This document shows, in pieces, positions 34,864 to 43,146 of a stretch of DNA of 64,000 nucleotides. The translations under genes and the position numbers were made by a program. The notes under the pieces were generated by a model. The model did not search any database, was not told where the DNA came from, and worked only from the letters and a program-made list of their open reading frames with translations. Origin of the DNA: Gemmatimonadota bacterium (GTDB taxonomy: Bacteria; Latescibacterota; UBA2968; UBA8231). Positions within the stretch are counted from its first letter, which is position 1. Every line of letters starts with the position of its first letter. The DNA is taken from contig VXOR01000033.1 in assembly GCA_009840005.1 (NCBI GenBank), positions 3,134 to 67,133 of the forward strand, given 5' to 3'.

Positions 34864-35754
34864 ATGCAGTTGGGGCTATTCCACAAAGCAGTCGGTCAAG
34901 TGAGCCGCTCGCACCCATTCAAGACGCAACTCCTGAAGTGGGTCGGAAATAAGCAACGGTTCGCACATGAGATAATCGGGTATTTTCCGAATCAGTTCGG
35001 CACCTATTTCGAGCCGTTTCTCGGTACGGGTAGTGTCCTTGCGACGCTAGCTCCAGAGGATGCAGTGGCCTCCGACGCGCTTGCCCCTTTGATCGGAATT
35101 TTCGAAGCACTCAAGAGTGATCCTGAACGACTAAAGCAGTGGTACAAGACGCGATGGTATCGCTGTGCTGAAAGTAAAAAGGTCGAAGGCTACGAGGCCA
35201 TCAAAGCGTCTTACAATAGGAATCCGAATGCAGCGGATCTTGTTTTTCTCAGCCGTGCGTGCTACGGTGGTGTCGTCCGCTTCACAACAAACGGCCACAT
35301 GAGCACTCCCTGCGGTGTCCACGCTCCCATCACCCCCGACTCCTTTTCGACGAGGGTGGACCTTTGGAGACCCAGAGTTCGAAATACCCAGTTCCTTAAT
35401 TTAGACTTTGAAGAAGCTATGGAGCAAGCCAGACCGGGCGACCTAGTCTACTGCGATCCTCCATACCGACATACCCAAGCCATCCTCTACGGTGCTCAGA
35501 CATTCACCCTTGAGCGCCTCCTAAAAGCTATCGAGAGATGCAAACATAGATCAGTCTATGTTGCTCTCTCCATTGATGGATCGAAGAAGACCGGAGCACA
35601 AGAATGTGCATTACCTATACCTGAAGGTCTCTTTGAACAGGAGGCTTTTGTCAACTGCGGCCGCTCTATGCTCCGACGCTTTCAGATGTCGGGCCAGACA
35701 CTTGAGTCGGAGGTCGTAGAGGACCGACTTTTGCTAACATATTCAGTAATGTGA
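34864..35754 (+). CDS. D12-class DNA adenine N6-methyltransferase
   Basis: 296 residues. N-terminal LLKWVGNKQRFAHEIIGYFP (the Dam-family entry), motif I FEPFLGTGSVLATLAPE (SAM), the helical target-recognition region with FLSRACYGGVVRFT, and motif IV LVYCDPPYRHTQAI. The alpha-type order groups it with Dam, DpnIIA and related MTases that methylate A in short palindromes such as GATC; the exact target is inferred only. It protects host DNA from the endonuclease encoded divergently. Start after GGAAGACGGCAGTAG. Its stop abuts a truncated vapC. Confidence 0.9.
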   Translation: MQLGLFHKAVGQVSRSHPFKTQLLKWVGNKQRFAHEIIGYFPNQFGTYFEPFLGTGSVLATLAPEDAVASDALAPLIGIFEALKSDPERLKQWYKTRWYRCAESKKVEGYEAIKASYNRNPNAADLVFLSRACYGGVVRFTTNGHMSTPCGVHAPITPDSFSTRVDLWRPRVRNTQFLNLDFEEAMEQARPGDLVYCDPPYRHTQAILYGAQTFTLERLLKAIERCKHRSVYVALSIDGSKKTGAQECALPIPEGLFEQEAFVNCGRSMLRRFQMSGQTLESEVVEDRLLLTYSVM

Positions 35755-35756
35755 AG

Positions 35757-35815
35757 GCAAGAGGCGTCTTGATGAAGTAGATGCAGGTATCGGTGTCGAG
35801 CAGGAAATCTATCAC
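35757..35815 (-). pseudogene. VapC toxin fragment (PIN domain N-terminus)
   Basis: A GTG at 35815-35813 overlaps the vapB stop as GTGA, the usual vapBC coupling. It reads VIDFLLDTDTCIYFIK, the PIN-domain first strand with its Asp, and then runs into methylase sequence. About 115 residues are missing and no matching piece is seen on the far side of the restriction-modification locus. Confidence 0.7.
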
Positions 35816-36039
35816 AGAGACGCTCTCTCCTGCTGATCGGGCTGATTCCTCTCGTTCATAAAATCGCTGGAGAAGCGGTCTAGGCTGTCCACGAGTGAGG
35901 TCTAGGGGGATTCCTTGGGCAAGAGCATGACAATGCCTTGGTATTTCTTGATATAGACATCGTCTCCGCTGAAACGAAACTCCTCCGGCAGCTTCACTGC
36001 TTGGCTGCGCCCGATGTTGAACAGTTTCGCCGTCTGCAT
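35812..36039 (-). pseudogene. VapB antitoxin with in-frame amber at codon 46
   Basis: Starts [40 protein letters not shown], the AbrB-type swapped-hairpin DNA-binding domain of VapB. TAG at 35902-35904 follows LLPKESP. The same frame continues TSLVDSLDRFSSDFMNERNQ and PDQQERASL to TGA. VapBs normally have Trp at this position (PW-x-SL), so TGG to TAG is likely. The truncated 45-residue product keeps DNA binding but loses the toxin-binding tail. Confidence 0.78.
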
Positions 36040-36055
36040 AGAGGTACCTCGCTAG

Positions 36056-36985
36056 TCAATCAGACGATTCGGCCTGTCGCGGCAAAACGACAAACCCCAC
36101 TGAATCCACCGATGCCGAACCGAACAGCCCGATGCCGCCCTCCACCTGAAAGAACGGCCGATCGAAATTGTCGCCGGCCATCCCCCCAAAGCCGCCCTGT
36201 TCCTGCTGTTCGGGGCTAGAGCGGGCGTACTCGAACCAGTTGTGATCGACGGCGTACACCTTTATTAGCGAACGTCCGGTATAAACCACGGCGAACCACG
36301 GCCAGCGCACGATTCCGTCGCTGGCGGCGAAGGGCGGCGATTGGTTGGCGCGCAAGTCTTCTGGGGTCCGGTCGTATATCTCTATGAAATCCTCGTCGAG
36401 CAATTGCGCGTCCTCTTCCAAGGTGAAGAGCGCCGCTTGGTACGCTTCCCCTGCCTTTTCCAAGTGGATCTCGATAAGGCCCTCCAGATGCGTAAGCTGA
36501 TTCTCTGGTGCCGTGTACACCTCGTCCCCCACCTCGGCAAATGACTTGAGAGTCCGCACAATTTCTTGGGTGTCTTCGTCCAATAAGACCATCTGCTGCA
36601 CCCGCATTCGCTCTGGCGTGGTGGTGCTCGCCCGGACCGTCTTGCCCTCGACTTCTACTTCTAGCCGGTACTCGGTCGTGGTTTGCACGAGAGGGGCCTC
36701 TGGCGGTGGCAAATAGCGGCCGGGTGCTGGATCAGATGCATACTCAAAGACCTGATCCCCTTGGAAGACGCGCACTTGGGCATCGGGCACCCCTGCCGCA
36801 TCCCGACTATAGGTTTGGCCGGGAGGCAGGATGCGCCGCACGAACAATTCGGGTAGGGGCCGATCGACTATCAGCACCCCGTCCACCACCAACTCGCTGC
36901 CTTCCTCTACCGAGCCGAAGAGCTCACCCGGCTGGCGCTCAGCCGCGCAGGCTATTAGGCATAGGATGATAAAAACGTAGCGCAC
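36056..36985 (-). CDS. DUF4249-like lipoprotein
   Basis: 309 residues from a GTG after GAGGAGGAAATT. Signal with lipobox IILCLIACAAERQ (Cys13). Then a beta-rich domain with VVDGVLIVDRPLPELFVRRI, TTTEYRLEVEVEGKTVRAST and the ending GGIGLFGSASVDSVGFVVL. It resembles DUF4249 lipoproteins, which sit in the outer membrane with a TonB-dependent receptor. The receptor (37564-39804) lies upstream on the same strand, with a hicBA module between. A 60-base copy of the receptor's 3' end precedes this gene. Confidence 0.78.
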   Translation of the reverse strand: MRYVFIILCLIACAAERQPGELFGSVEEGSELVVDGVLIVDRPLPELFVRRILPPGQTYSRDAAGVPDAQVRVFQGDQVFEYASDPAPGRYLPPPEAPLVQTTTEYRLEVEVEGKTVRASTTTPERMRVQQMVLLDEDTQEIVRTLKSFAEVGDEVYTAPENQLTHLEGLIEIHLEKAGEAYQAALFTLEEDAQLLDEDFIEIYDRTPEDLRANQSPPFAASDGIVRWPWFAVVYTGRSLIKVYAVDHNWFEYARSSPEQQEQGGFGGMAGDNFDRPFFQVEGGIGLFGSASVDSVGFVVLPRQAESSD

Positions 36986-36990
36986 AATTT

Positions 36991-37050
36991 CCTCCTCAAA
37001 ACGAAAAACTGAAACCCAGCGTCGGCACGATAGGCAACTGTTTGACCACC
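36991..37050 (-). repeat. Duplicate of TonB receptor 3' end (copy D1)
   Basis: Reads VVKQLPIVPTLGFSFSF then stop on the minus strand, 55 of 60 bases identical to 37559-37618 at the true receptor end. It leads with GAGGAGG into the DUF4249 gene. Together the two copies flank the hicBA module. Confidence 0.9.
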
Positions 37051-37070
37051 GCTGACCGGATTCCCAGCCG

Positions 37071-37301
37071 CTATAGACGACTCCATTCGTCTAAAGTTAT
37101 CCTGCGTTCAATTATTCCTTCCACTTCGCGAATCATCATACGAAGCTGAGGAACTGAGTATTCCTCATTCGACGGAAGAGATAGTCGATAGTTTCCACGG
37201 AGCATGAACTGATGTCGTGAACCCGAGAAGGGTCCGTCGAAGCCAAGGCCACGCAAGCGCCGAATAAAAAGAATGCGCTTACATGGTACCCAACGACTCA
37301 C
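37071..37301 (-). CDS. hicA: HicA-family mRNA interferase toxin
   Basis: 76 residues from a GTG that overlaps the antitoxin by 23 bases. It has the dsRNA-binding-like fold pattern RILFIRRLRGLGFDGPFSGS, RHQFMLRGNYRLSLPSNEEY, with the catalytic His after the GS-x-H motif. The C-terminal helix reads VEGIIERRITLDEWSRL. It is second in the hicBA pair. Confidence 0.85.
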   Translation of the reverse strand: MSRWVPCKRILFIRRLRGLGFDGPFSGSRHQFMLRGNYRLSLPSNEEYSVPQLRMMIREVEGIIERRITLDEWSRL

Positions 37302-37551
37302 GAGCTGGTTCCTTATTTAAATTGATCCCCGAAAGAACTGGTAGAGTATGCCCGAGTCTCAAACCGAGGAGCAACCAGTCCTCCAAAGTAGAGCGCAATA
37401 AACGTTCACACTCCCTCAGCGTGGTTCCGAAAGCGAGAACACCCTTGCATGGTGGAATCCGTCCCGCGAAGGTGCCGTCATCCAACTTGTCGTAAACCGC
37501 AACTTCCATGGCCTGTTCAAGGTAGTCGCTGAGAATGCATTCTGTCTCCAT
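37279..37551 (-). CDS. hicB: HicB-family antitoxin
   Basis: 90 residues, start after GAGGAGC. HicB core: AVYDKLDDGTFAGRIPPCKG, VLAFGTTLRECERLLRSTLE, DWLLLGLRLGHTLPVL. The usual C-terminal HTH or RHH domain is not evident, so it may rely on HicA for DNA contact. It lies 12 bases after the receptor stop, so the receptor's transcript may include it. Confidence 0.85.
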   Translation of the reverse strand: METECILSDYLEQAMEVAVYDKLDDGTFAGRIPPCKGVLAFGTTLRECERLLRSTLEDWLLLGLRLGHTLPVLSGINLNKEPARESLGTM

Positions 37552-37558
37552 TTTTGCT

Positions 37559-37618
37559 CCTCCTCAAAACGAAAAATTGAAACCCAGCGTCGGCACGATG
37601 GGCAATTGCTTGATCACC
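37559..37618 (-). repeat. TonB receptor 3' end (copy D2, inside the receptor)
   Basis: The original of the 60-base duplication: VIKQLPIVPTLGFNFSF, stop and the following GAGGAGG. Five mismatches separate it from D1. Confidence 0.9.
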
Positions 37619-39804
37619 TCTGGCTCGGTCTCGGGATTGTTCGTGTTGAACTGCACGAACCACTCGTTGCGCCGACTGTAGATATTGAAAATTTGCAAGT
37701 AGAACTCGACATCGGTACCCCACAGCCCAAACTCGCGGCTGGCACTGGCATCGAGGCGGTGATAGGGCAGCAGACGGGCGCTGTTGCGGTTGGCTGGTAG
37801 TACGTAATCTTCTACCTCCCCAGTGGTTGGCTGACGCAGCGAATAGCGGGCCGAGGCCGGGGTGAATGCCTGTCCAGTGGCGTACACTAAGTTTGAGCCT
37901 AAGCGCCATTTTCCCAAGTTGTAAGAGAGTACGAAAGACAGATCGTGGCGGCGGTCGTACTTGGGAGGGAAGGCGAGTCCACGGTTTAGTTCGGAGAAGG
38001 TACGCCGCGTCCAGCCTAGGGTGTAGCCCACCCAGCCGGTGAGCGCACCCGTGCGCCGCTGCAAAAAGACTTCGACCCCGCTGGCCCAGCCGCTACCCCC
38101 GCTTTTGAATATGTCCTCCGAGCGCGTGCTTTCGCTATCAACGGCCACTGCGTTATCTAGCACCACCAGATTGGCCAAATCGGTGTAGTATGCCTCTACT
38201 GAGAGTTGGTAGCGCCGCGAGGGGTTCCACTCGGTTCCTACGACTCCTTGATACGAGCGGCCCGGCTCGACGCTGCTGTCCAGCGGCACCCAGAAATCGC
38301 CGCCGCTGAAGGCTTCGGAGGTGATCAATTGTAGGTACTGGCGGTACATCCCGGCGGCGGCCTTGACGCGGATGTTTTCGCTGAGGGCGCGGCTGAGGGA
38401 CAGCCTCGGCGCAAAGTGCAGGCGATCCCCGACGCTGAAATAAGTGCCTCGTCCCCCGAGCCGCAGCCGCGTGGTGGGCCCGGCTTGCCACTCGTCTTGG
38501 ATGTAGGCCGAGGCCAACACCGACTTCTGGTACAAGGTCTCTTCCTCCCGATTGAAGGATTGGGAATAGTCGAACTCGAACAGGGTGGCCAGAAAGCCGA
38601 GGGTGAGGGTGTGATTGCGGTTGGCGAAGTAATCCACATCGCCTTTGAGCGACCAATCGCGGATGCTGTTGGCAATGCCGAACTCCGTGCCGAAGAAGCT
38701 GAACAAGAGGATGCTTTCGTACGCCGAGCCGGCGGCCATGAAGTGGCCGAACAGGGTCGGCGAAAACACTCGCGTCCAGCGCGCGGTCACGGCGCGGTTG
38801 CCCCAGCGCAAATCGGCGAAGGATTCATCCTCATCTTCTGCATCTACTCGCAGATCGTCTTGGCCCCAGTACGTACTCACGGTAAAGGTGTCGTCGCCCC
38901 ACCGCTGGTTGACTTTGCCGTTGAAGTCGTAGAAGTAATAGTTCAAGGGGATGTCTATATCGAAAGAGCGGACGGCGCTGAGCACGGGTTCTAAGTAGGT
39001 GCGGCGGCCGGCCATCATCCACGAGCCTTGGCCCACCGGCCCTTCGGCCAGCAAGCGACTCGCGATTAAGCTGATGCCGCCCCGACCGCTGAAGCGCTGT
39101 CGGTTGCCCTCGCGGTTGCTCACGTCGAGTACCGCCCCGAGCGTGCGGCCATACGCCGCCGGGTAGGCCCCTTTGTAGAGTTGGACGTCCTTGATGGCGT
39201 CGGGATTGAAGGTCGAGAAGAAGCCGAAAAGGTGCGAGGGATTGTACAGGGGGATGTGGTCGAGGAGGATGGCCGTTTGGTCGGGGCCGCCGCCGCGCAC
39301 GTACAGGCCGCTGCTGATATCGGACGCCGACTGGATGCCCGGCAGCAGTTGCAAGCTGCGGAGGAGGTCGGCTTCGCCAACGGCCGGCATTCGCTGCAAC
39401 GGCTCGACCTGCAGGGCGATAAAACTGCTCTGGGTGGCCTGCTCCAGCTCTTCGCTGCGCTCGGCTTGGATCACAATTTCCTCTAGGTCCACCGACTCGA
39501 CCTGCAAGGCCACATCCAAGCGCACGTCTTGGTCGCTGAACGCTAGCGTATCGCGCCAGCTTTTGTAGCCTATATACGAAATCACCACCTCGTACGTCCC
39601 TGCTGGGACCTCTTTGACGGCGTAGTAGCCGCTGCTATTGCTCGCCGCGCCCAACTGTACCTGCGTTAGGACAATGGAGGCCAGCGGCAGAGATTCGCCA
39701 TTGTCGGCGTCGGTGACAAAACCGCTCAAAGTGGCTCCTGGGGTCTGGGCCGCCACGGGCATAGCCACCAAGAGAGCCACCATCCAATACCTAATAATTG
39801 CCAT
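37564..39804 (-). CDS. TonB-dependent outer-membrane receptor with carboxypeptidase-regulatory-like domain
   Basis: 746 residues, start after GGAGAAAGA. Signal peptide (MAIIRYWMVALLVAMPVAAQ), then a CarboxypepD_reg-like domain (GFVTDADNGESLPLASIVL; SSGYYAVKEVPAGTYEVVIS), a TonB plug (LLRSLQLLPGIQSASDISSG, LYVRGGGPDQTAILLDHIPL) and a 22-strand barrel ending in the aromatic C-terminus GFNFSF. It imports a large or scarce substrate across the outer membrane. It is a paralogue of 48394-50559. The 52-base gap after the CFA gene and the downstream DUF4249 lipoprotein suggest one long minus-strand transcript. Confidence 0.92.
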   Translation of the reverse strand: MAIIRYWMVALLVAMPVAAQTPGATLSGFVTDADNGESLPLASIVLTQVQLGAASNSSGYYAVKEVPAGTYEVVISYIGYKSWRDTLAFSDQDVRLDVALQVESVDLEEIVIQAERSEELEQATQSSFIALQVEPLQRMPAVGEADLLRSLQLLPGIQSASDISSGLYVRGGGPDQTAILLDHIPLYNPSHLFGFFSTFNPDAIKDVQLYKGAYPAAYGRTLGAVLDVSNREGNRQRFSGRGGISLIASRLLAEGPVGQGSWMMAGRRTYLEPVLSAVRSFDIDIPLNYYFYDFNGKVNQRWGDDTFTVSTYWGQDDLRVDAEDEDESFADLRWGNRAVTARWTRVFSPTLFGHFMAAGSAYESILLFSFFGTEFGIANSIRDWSLKGDVDYFANRNHTLTLGFLATLFEFDYSQSFNREEETLYQKSVLASAYIQDEWQAGPTTRLRLGGRGTYFSVGDRLHFAPRLSLSRALSENIRVKAAAGMYRQYLQLITSEAFSGGDFWVPLDSSVEPGRSYQGVVGTEWNPSRRYQLSVEAYYTDLANLVVLDNAVAVDSESTRSEDIFKSGGSGWASGVEVFLQRRTGALTGWVGYTLGWTRRTFSELNRGLAFPPKYDRRHDLSFVLSYNLGKWRLGSNLVYATGQAFTPASARYSLRQPTTGEVEDYVLPANRNSARLLPYHRLDASASREFGLWGTDVEFYLQIFNIYSRRNEWFVQFNTNNPETEPEVIKQLPIVPTLGFNFSF

Positions 39805-39856
39805 TCTTTCTCCGTCTAAAGTGCTGATGTGAAACTCACCACTCCCTTTGAAACCC

Positions 39857-40903
39857 CTAAACCTGCCCTACCGTTACTCTCCGCTTAAAACGATAGTGCG
39901 ACACCCACCACTCCTGCCCGCCATTGTAGCCCCACAATTCGGCGCAGGTCATAAAGAAAATACGCCAGCGCTGTAACCATCGCCGCTTTGCGGCTGCTCC
40001 GTACTGGTGTTCCAAAATGGCGAGGGCCTCCGAGCGCCGGGCGTCGAGATTGGCCAGCCAATGCTCGGCCGTGCGGGCGTAGTGTCGGCCATTGACTCGC
40101 CATTGCGCCTCTAGGACTAGATTCTCCTGGAAGTAGTGCAGCAAATCGTCGGAGGGCATGATGCCGCCGGTAAAAAAGTAACGCCCCATCCAGTTTTCTT
40201 CACCTTCCGCGGCAAAGGTGTATGCGTAGAGGCGATGGACGAAGATGTGGATGAATAGCGAGCCAGCCGGTTTGAGCCAGCCGGCGATGCGCCGCATTAA
40301 TTCGCGGTAATTGCGCATGTGCTCGAACATCTCCACCGATACCACCCGGTCGTAGCGTCCCGGTGCCGCGAATTGGTTCATGTCCGAGGTGATCACCTCG
40401 ACGTTGTCTAGCTCCAAGGCATTGCAGCGCTCTTCGATAAAGTTGCGCTGCAAGGTTGAATTGGACACGGCGGTGATGCGGCTGCCGGGATAATGTTGCG
40501 CCATCCACAAGGTCAGCGACCCCCAGCCGCAACCCAATTCCAGCACGTCTTGGCCGTCTTGTAGGTCGGCGCGCTGACAGGTTAGTTTTAGCATGGCCGC
40601 TTCGGCTTGGTCTAGGCTGGCCGTATTTTCGGGGAAATAACAGCCGCTGTACTTAAGATGGCGGCCCAGAACCAGTTGGAAAAAATCGGGCGGCAGTTCG
40701 TAGTGCTGCTCGTTGGCGCTCTGCGTATGTAGGGCGATGGGTGCCTGATTCATTGAGGCGATGAAGCGGCATTTGGCCGCTTGCTCGGCCTCGCAGTCGG
40801 TGCCTCGCTCTTGCCGCAGGCGCCCGCGATTGAGGCGGCGGATGCCCCAGCGGATCAGGGCATCGGGCAACAGGCCCCGCTCGGCCCAATCAATCGCGTT
40901 CAA
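39857..40903 (-). CDS. Cyclopropane-fatty-acyl-phospholipid synthase family methyltransferase (second copy)
   Basis: 348 residues, TTG start inside the 3' end of the DUF1295 gene (14-base overlap). SAM motif [20 protein letters not shown], then [40 protein letters not shown] and [16 protein letters not shown]. Domain order is that of CFA-type SAM methyltransferases, but the N-terminal lipid-binding domain is short. Such proteins transfer a methyl to acyl chains (10-methyl, methylated or furan fatty acids). It ends the lipid operon. Confidence 0.85.
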   Translation of the reverse strand: MNAIDWAERGLLPDALIRWGIRRLNRGRLRQERGTDCEAEQAAKCRFIASMNQAPIALHTQSANEQHYELPPDFFQLVLGRHLKYSGCYFPENTASLDQAEAAMLKLTCQRADLQDGQDVLELGCGWGSLTLWMAQHYPGSRITAVSNSTLQRNFIEERCNALELDNVEVITSDMNQFAAPGRYDRVVSVEMFEHMRNYRELMRRIAGWLKPAGSLFIHIFVHRLYAYTFAAEGEENWMGRYFFTGGIMPSDDLLHYFQENLVLEAQWRVNGRHYARTAEHWLANLDARRSEALAILEHQYGAAAKRRWLQRWRIFFMTCAELWGYNGGQEWWVSHYRFKRRVTVGQV

Positions 40904-41687
40904 GGTTTTCTCTGCGGGGAATCCACGGAATAAAGGGACTGGTGGTGCGCTGATAGCGGCGGTAGGACTCGCCGCGGCTGACCAGTGCTCGCTTTTCAGT
41001 GTAGGGAATGCCGGTCACGCGGTACAGCAGAAACAACATCAGCGCCGGGCCGACCCAGGCCAACCATCCATTCGCCGACCCGACCGCCATGACTACATAG
41101 GCCCACCAGTGAATCCATTCAAAAAAATAGTTGGGATGGCGCGAATAGCGCCACAGGCCGCGATCGCAGGTGCGCCCTTGGTTAGCAGCTTGGCGGCGGA
41201 AGGAGGCCAGTTGGCGGTCGGCTATCCATTCGCCGACCACGGCCACTACCCACACCAGCAGACCGGCGACATCCCAAGCGGTCCAGCCCACGTGAGCTTT
41301 GGCCGCCACGGCGACAAAAGGCAGACCGAATAAAACCACCAGCAGGGCCTGCGCTTGGAATAAATAGAAAAAGCGGCGCTGGGCCTGGGCACCCCATTGG
41401 GCACGCAGCATTTGGTAGCGGCCGTCCTCTTCTCTGGCTCTTACTAGCCGATCAATCACTAGGTAAGCGGTCAGGCGGAAGGACCACGCCGCGCCCATCA
41501 GACCGAGCAACAGCCGCCTCGGCTCCCAGCCGTCGCCGCTGTAGGCTGCGACCACGGCCACCAGCCCAATGCCACCGGCCCAGCCCACGTCAACGACGCC
41601 GGCGTCGCCCCGACGCCGTTGCAGCCAATACAGCGCGGCCATACCGACCATGGCCACCGGCAAACTATAGGCTAACAAGTTTAACAT
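40890..41687 (-). CDS. DUF1295 membrane protein (steroid 5-alpha-reductase/ICMT-like)
   Basis: 265 residues with six or seven membrane segments (e.g. [30 protein letters not shown]-type stretches). The C-terminal signature [20 protein letters not shown] and [14 protein letters not shown] is that of DUF1295 and of the ICMT/steroid-reductase fold, which binds NADPH or SAM near the membrane. It is part of the CFA/DUF1365/FAD operon, between the two methyltransferases, and probably reduces or modifies an acyl chain. Confidence 0.88.
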   Translation of the reverse strand: MLNLLAYSLPVAMVGMAALYWLQRRRGDAGVVDVGWAGGIGLVAVVAAYSGDGWEPRRLLLGLMGAAWSFRLTAYLVIDRLVRAREEDGRYQMLRAQWGAQAQRRFFYLFQAQALLVVLFGLPFVAVAAKAHVGWTAWDVAGLLVWVVAVVGEWIADRQLASFRRQAANQGRTCDRGLWRYSRHPNYFFEWIHWWAYVVMAVGSANGWLAWVGPALMLFLLYRVTGIPYTEKRALVSRGESYRRYQRTTSPFIPWIPRRENLERD

Positions 41688-41693
41688 GGATCC

Positions 41694-41850
41694 CTAAGTA
41701 CACGACAGTAGCGGTGGTTTGAGATGCTTCGCTTCGCTCAGCATGACAAGTGGATGCACTGCTTTTCAGTGTCATGCTGAGCGGAGCAAAACGGAGTCGA
41801 AGCATCTGATACCTCGATGGCCATGTATAACGGTACTGTCGTGTACTTAG
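41694..41850. mobile_element. MITE-like element A5, perfect 17 bp inverted ends
   Basis: Starts CTAAGTACACGACAGTA and ends with its exact reverse complement. Flanks CATGGATCC (41685-41693) and CATGGCTCC (41851-41859) form a 9 bp target duplication with one mismatch. The core is the common family A hairpin. It is inserted inside the lipid operon between DUF1295 and the first CFA gene. Confidence 0.88.
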
Positions 41851-41859
41851 CATGGCTCC

Positions 41860-43146
41860 TTAAACCTCGCCGTGACCAATCTCGGGCAACTGCGCCGAGC
41901 GCCGGTTGGCCGGACGGGCTAAGAGCATTTGCACATCGGATATGTAGCACTCTTCAAAGCCGCCGATGCAGTAAGCAAAATAGAAGTCCCACATGCGGAT
42001 GAATTCCTCGGTAAAGCCTAGCTGACGCACTTGTTCCTCTGCGTCCCAAAAACGCGCCCGCCAAGCCCGCAAGGTGCGAGCGTAGTGGGGGCCAATATCC
42101 TCCAAATGCACCAAGCGCATATCCGTGGCCGCTGCCAGCGAGCGGCTGATGGTCGCCACCGACGGAATGCAACTGCCCGGAAAGATGTATGCCTTGATGA
42201 AATCGACCGAGCGGAGCGCCCGCTCGTAGGCCCAATCGCCGATGACGATGGCCTGCAATAGCATCAGTCCCTCGGGTTTGAGCAGGCGGGCGCAGCAGCC
42301 GAAATAGGTGTCGAAGTAGTGGTGTCCCACGGCTTCGATCATCTCTATGGAGACCAGTTTGTCGTACTGTCCCTGTAGATCGCGGTAGTCGGCCAACACT
42401 ACCTCCACCCGGCCATCTAAGCCGGCTGCGCGCACTCGTTGACGAGCCAGTTCGCACTGTTGCTGCGAAATGGTTGCCGTGGTCACTCGGCAGCCGTACT
42501 TGCGGGCCGCGTGCAAGGCGAAACCGCCCCACCCGGTACCAATTTCCAACAGGTGGTCCTCGGGCACTAGGGCGAGCTTTTTGCAGATGCGATCCACCTT
42601 GTAGCGAGAGGCCTCTTCCAGCGAACTGTCCGGGTGCGGGAATACGGCGCTGGAATACATCATGTTGTCGTCGAGAAAGAGGCGGAAAAAGTCGTTGCTC
42701 AAATCGTAGTGGGCGGCGATGTTGCGCCGGCTGCCCCGGAGCGTATTGCGTTTGAGGGCGTGTCCCAACATGCGGGCTGGCGCGGCCAACCGGGCCCAGC
42801 CCCGCTCGCGCTGCTGCATCCACTCCATATTGGCCACTGCCAAGCGGCACATAGCCGGCAGGTCGTCGCAACTCCACCACCCCTGCATGTAGGCTTCGGC
42901 CGCGCCGATGGTGCCCCCGAGGGCCAAGGCGCGGAAAAACCGAGGATGGTGGACCTGCAAAACCACTTCGGGACCGTCTGCGCCCTGCCCAAAGGTGCGG
43001 CGCTGTTCACCTTCGACTAGGCAAATCGTCCCGCGTTGCAAGCGCTGCAATTGCCCCAACACCAGCCGCCGCGCCCAGCGATCCAGCCAGCCGCCGAGGC
43101 CGATGGGCCGTTTTTTAACTGCGCGGGAGAGAGCTAGTTGCGACAT
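41860..43146 (-). CDS. cfa: Cyclopropane-fatty-acyl-phospholipid synthase
   Basis: 428 residues. N-terminal lipid-interaction domain (WLDRWARRLVLGQLQRLQRG; VHHPRFFRALALGGTIGAAE), then the core: NIAAHYDLSNDFFRLFLDDN, MYSSAVFPHPDSSLEEA, LLEIGTGWGGFALHAARKYG (SAM), SIEMIEAVGHHYFDTYF and YIFPGSCIPS. CFA synthases methylate the cis double bond of membrane phospholipid acyl chains. The position of the E. coli active-site Cys (YSC) is Ser here, as in some homologues. It overlaps DUF1365 by 32 bases. Confidence 0.92.
   Translation of the reverse strand: MSQLALSRAVKKRPIGLGGWLDRWARRLVLGQLQRLQRGTICLVEGEQRRTFGQGADGPEVVLQVHHPRFFRALALGGTIGAAEAYMQGWWSCDDLPAMCRLAVANMEWMQQRERGWARLAAPARMLGHALKRNTLRGSRRNIAAHYDLSNDFFRLFLDDNMMYSSAVFPHPDSSLEEASRYKVDRICKKLALVPEDHLLEIGTGWGGFALHAARKYGCRVTTATISQQQCELARQRVRAAGLDGRVEVVLADYRDLQGQYDKLVSIEMIEAVGHHYFDTYFGCCARLLKPEGLMLLQAIVIGDWAYERALRSVDFIKAYIFPGSCIPSVATISRSLAAATDMRLVHLEDIGPHYARTLRAWRARFWDAEEQVRQLGFTEEFIRMWDFYFAYCIGGFEECYISDVQMLLARPANRRSAQLPEIGHGEV

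Noticed and set aside
17205..36039. TAG read as an amino acid (such as pyrrolysine) rather than stop
   Set aside because: Many intact genes (DUF455 fusion, HicB-like, YejF) end in TAG and the two broken genes lie in decayed surroundings, so nonsense mutation or base error is simpler.
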